A stretch of 6,550 bases of DNA from CAYFVU01 sp964594775. Lineage in GTDB: Bacteria; Spirochaetota; Spirochaetia; DSM-16054; Sediminispirochaetaceae. Numbering within the stretch: position 1 is the first letter of the stretch; the number at the start of each line of letters is the position of its first letter. The position numbers and the translations under genes are program-made. The notes beneath the pieces were generated by a model, which searched no databases, was not told the DNA's origin, and worked only from the letters and a program-made list of their open reading frames with translations. The stretch spans positions 1 through 6,550 of the forward strand of contig CAZQNO010000107.1 in assembly GCA_964594775.1 (NCBI GenBank). The letters are read 5' to 3'. Of this stretch, positions 4,933 through 6,550 are shown piece after piece.

Positions 4933-6015
4933 TTAGTTTATAGAAAGAGCGGGCAGGTAGAGCACTCCGTGAAGGGAAATGCCTGTGCTGAAAAAAACCT
5001 CGAGGTCCCGCTGGAAGTTCCACGACATGGGCAGTCCGACCCGCAGATGAACGAAGTCATCCCAAAAGCGGCCGACAGTGGTAAAGAGCTCGAGCTCTAT
5101 CGCAGGGTAGAAGTAGTAGATGTCGGTATAGAGGTAGGAGCCGTAGTCGAAGAAACCCCTCAGGGCGAATGCCGGATCGAAAGGGATAAATCCGAAAAGA
5201 GTGAAGTCGGGGAGGTACATCCCGGCCCCGGCACCATAGTAAAAGACGGTGAAACCGCGGTAGATGACCCAGTCAGAACCGGCCCCGGAAGGGCCGTAGC
5301 GCCCGTAGCCCAGCCCGGCCTGAGCAAAGAATTTCGAAGTGATGTCGACGTTGAGGTAGGCCTCTCCGTATATGCCGATTTGACTCTTCATCGTGTAGCG
5401 GTAGTCTTTCTTAACCGCCATTTCCGGCGCGGTTTGGAAGGAGAATGAAATTTTGCCGTGTTTTCTGCGATTTTGATGCGCTGCATCAGGGGCGGGGTCT
5501 TCAAACACATAATCCGTTTTTTCGGCTATGCGCTTACTCGCATCGTGCCGTAGTTTATTCGCAACTCTCTCTATCAGAGGCAGGAGGACTTGAATACCAC
5601 CGGTATCCTCTTCAGTCGCTTGTCTTACAATTGTTCCCTCTTCAACATTAATGATTTTTACGCTGACAAAATATGTCCGCCCTACAAGAGAAATCTTTGA
5701 AACGCAGATGAGATCGGCTCCCAAGTAGCGGCCTACCTCTCGTGCCTCATCGGTGCGTACCATTGCCGATAGTTGAAATTTCTGTTCCTCAAGCACCAAA
5801 GCAGTGTCTGTTCTGTCCAGTACACGATACTCATCGTGATTTATTAATGTCTCGATTAATTTTTCAGTTAAGGGCATCCTCACACTTGGATCAACATTTT
5901 CTTCTACTATAGGATCAATAACGGCTATGTTTTTTACCGCCCAGCTTGGATATGAAAAAGAGAGAAAGAGGCTTATGACAAAAAAAATAAAAAGTGGTAT
6001 AGTCTTTCGTAACAC
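4933..6015 (-). CDS. CsgG-like domain fused to a C-terminal beta-barrel-like domain, exported
   Basis: From GTG 6015 the product is 360 residues. Residues 1-26 form a classic signal peptide: LRKT, a hydrophobic run, then YPSWA before the cut. There is no lipobox, so a soluble or outer-membrane fate is likely. Residues 27 to about 145 (VKNIAVID..., then YRVLDRTDTALVLEEQKF and ARLVG-like REVGRYLGADL) match the CsgG/LpoB/DUF2380-type fold: an opening strand, a REVxxxLGADxI helix-strand, and VSVKIINVEEGTIV. After a charged linker (about 160-188) the remaining 170 residues alternate hydrophobic and polar positions, rich in Tyr, Phe and Gly, as in outer-membrane beta strands. The order, pore-family domain then barrel, is a fusion I do not recognise by name. 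The start is uncertain: ATG 6096 or 6075 would add about 20-30 residues before the signal peptide and overlap the divergent SH3 gene. No clear Shine-Dalgarno supports GTG. Function unknown; envelope assembly or transport is a guess. Confidence 0.78.
   Translation of the reverse strand: MLRKTIPLFIFFVISLFLSFSYPSWAVKNIAVIDPIVEENVDPSVRMPLTEKLIETLINHDEYRVLDRTDTALVLEEQKFQLSAMVRTDEAREVGRYLGADLICVSKISLVGRTYFVSVKIINVEEGTIVRQATEEDTGGIQVLLPLIERVANKLRHDASKRIAEKTDYVFEDPAPDAAHQNRRKHGKISFSFQTAPEMAVKKDYRYTMKSQIGIYGEAYLNVDITSKFFAQAGLGYGRYGPSGAGSDWVIYRGFTVFYYGAGAGMYLPDFTLFGFIPFDPAFALRGFFDYGSYLYTDIYYFYPAIELELFTTVGRFWDDFVHLRVGLPMSWNFQRDLEVFFSTGISLHGVLYLPALSIN
5975..6003 (+). promoter_or_regulatory. Extended -10 promoter of the SH3 lipoprotein gene
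   Basis: ATGACA (5975-5980) and TATAGT (5998-6003) are each five-of-six matches, with a 17-base spacer that is mostly A, and TGG directly before the -10 box forms an extended -10. Transcription would start near 6010, giving a 25-base leader. The whole promoter lies inside the signal-peptide codons of the divergent CsgG-like gene. Confidence 0.6.
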
Positions 6016-6019
6016 AACT

Positions 6020-6025
6020 AAAGGG
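6020..6025 (+). promoter_or_regulatory. Ribosome-binding site for the TTG start at 6035
   Basis: AAAGGG is followed after nine bases by TTG. It supports the non-ATG start of the SH3 lipoprotein, because no ATG or GTG lies in frame before the hydrophobic segment. Confidence 0.5.
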
Positions 6026-6034
6026 TCGTAACTT

Positions 6035-6454
6035 TTGCGAAAATATTCAAGTGTTTTTCCCGGCACACGAAGCATAATTCTTTTTATTTCACTCATAGTA
6101 CTCTTGGTAATTCCCTCTGCCTGTAAAAAGACGGAGGAGAGAGAGCTCAGCATCGACCTTCCCCCCACCGCTGTTCTTTCGGTAAAGAGCCGCTGGGCCA
6201 TAATCACCGGCAGCCACCTGCGCCTGCGGGAACATGCCGGAACCGACAGCAGGGCCATAACCACCCTCTGGGAAGGGAATGTGCTGGAGATTATCGCCCG
6301 CGACGACGCACAGGTAAGAGTGGAAGACAATGAAGACTACTGGTACCAGGTCGCCTACGACGGTCTCCAAGGATGGGTCTTCGGTGCCTACATAGAGCTG
6401 TATGAATCGAAGGAGAAGGCCGAAGCGGCCTCGCGGCAGCTGAAGCAGCAGTAG
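6035..6454 (+). CDS. Small SH3-domain (SH3_3) lipoprotein
   Basis: The 139-residue product starts at TTG. Residues 12-29 are a hydrophobic signal run ending in VIPSAC; Cys30 is the probable lipidated residue, and Pro at -3 makes the lipobox relaxed, as in spirochaetes. The mature part carries a bacterial SH3 domain at about 52-122: LRLREHAGT replaces the usual L-N-V-R-x-x-P, then LWEGNVLEII, DYWYQVAYDGLQGWVFGAYIEL. The WYxV and GWV motifs are the diagnostic ones. Such domains bind peptidoglycan or peptides in the envelope. A short charged helix (ESKEKAEAASRQLKQQ) ends the protein. It is divergent from the CsgG-like gene with only 19 bp between the chosen starts. No convincing terminator follows the TAG. 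Its partner is unknown; a role at the cell wall is inference from the domain. Confidence 0.83.
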   Translation: MRKYSSVFPGTRSIILFISLIVLLVIPSACKKTEERELSIDLPPTAVLSVKSRWAIITGSHLRLREHAGTDSRAITTLWEGNVLEIIARDDAQVRVEDNEDYWYQVAYDGLQGWVFGAYIELYESKEKAEAASRQLKQQ

Positions 6455-6523
6455 CCTGCCGGCCCTCAATGCTGAAAGCTCCCCGTCGCTCCTTATTTAG
6501 TGTTCCCAAGCCTGCGGATACAG

Positions 6524-6540
6524 TGGGCAGCTCATGCCCA
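6524..6540. other. Short perfect hairpin at the window's right edge
   Basis: TGGGCA-GCTCA-TGCCCA is a six-base perfect stem with a five-base loop. The stretch 6455-6550 otherwise holds nothing I can identify. The hairpin lacks a U run within the window, so it may be part of a structured RNA or a terminator cut by the edge. Confidence 0.25.
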
Positions 6541-6550
6541 GCTATAGGCC

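Noticed and set aside
4969..5448. 159-codon plus-strand open frame opposite the barrel-like region
   Set aside because: The Glu/Val-rich product is what the reverse of Tyr/Phe/Asp codons yields; there is no domain and no promoter.
6016..6330. N-terminal extension of the CsgG-like open frame up to 6330
   Set aside because: The extension lies antisense to the SH3 domain codons and precedes a proper signal peptide; the upper part (6097-6330) is surely not coding.
6480..6550. tRNA, SRP RNA or cobalamin riboswitch at the right edge
   Set aside because: A GGGAA-like and a CCACTG-like motif occur on the minus strand but in the wrong order for a cobalamin element, and no cloverleaf or SRP core could be formed.

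Overview
The window looks like ordinary-to-accessory chromosome of a free-living bacterium with a Gram-negative-type envelope, most likely a spirochaete. That assignment is an inference. It rests on two lipoproteins with relaxed lipoboxes, a CsgG-like domain fused to a beta-barrel-like tail, a HisKA_2 sensor with a six-helix membrane domain, and an RCK_C membrane protein. No rRNA, ribosomal protein or other taxonomic marker is present. No tRNA, CRISPR array, IS element or phage gene was recognised.

Layout, left to right. (1) 1-349, plus strand: the 3' end of a gene for a MITD1-type C-terminal (MIT_C, phospholipase-D-like) domain. It has an in-frame TAG at 158-160, with clear homology on both sides. 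(2) 392-2529, minus strand: a probable two-gene unit, with a caspase-like (peptidase C14) lipoprotein read first and, 20 bp later, a membrane protein with a HisKA_2 phosphoacceptor motif but a degenerate, short ATPase region. (3) 2635-3861, minus: an AAA_14/DUF4143 ATPase driven by a near-consensus promoter that would start transcription at the start codon. The promoter lies in a 32-bp tandem duplication. (4) 3862-4030: a 169-bp intergenic region holding that promoter, a small palindrome and a strong GC-rich hairpin. (5) 4031-4837, minus: a membrane protein with a TrkH-pore-like motif and an RCK_C domain, with its own promoter and Shine-Dalgarno site. (6) 4933-6015, minus: a CsgG-like domain plus a beta-barrel-like C-terminal half. 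(7) 6035-6454, plus: a small SH3-domain lipoprotein, divergent from (6), whose promoter lies inside the signal-peptide codons of (6). (8) 6455-6550: no gene, one small hairpin, cut by the window edge.

Functional reading: most products act at the envelope (two lipoproteins, two integral membrane proteins, one exported outer-membrane-type protein). The most suggestive association is the protease-like lipoprotein with the HisKA_2 pseudokinase-like membrane protein. The MIT_C remnant converges on that pair, and the AAA ATPase lies upstream with its own promoter, so neither can be tied to the pair from sequence alone. I do not see a complete known defence system. Most start codons here are non-ATG or uncertain: two TTG starts, one probable GTG, one possible ATT, and one leaderless ATG.
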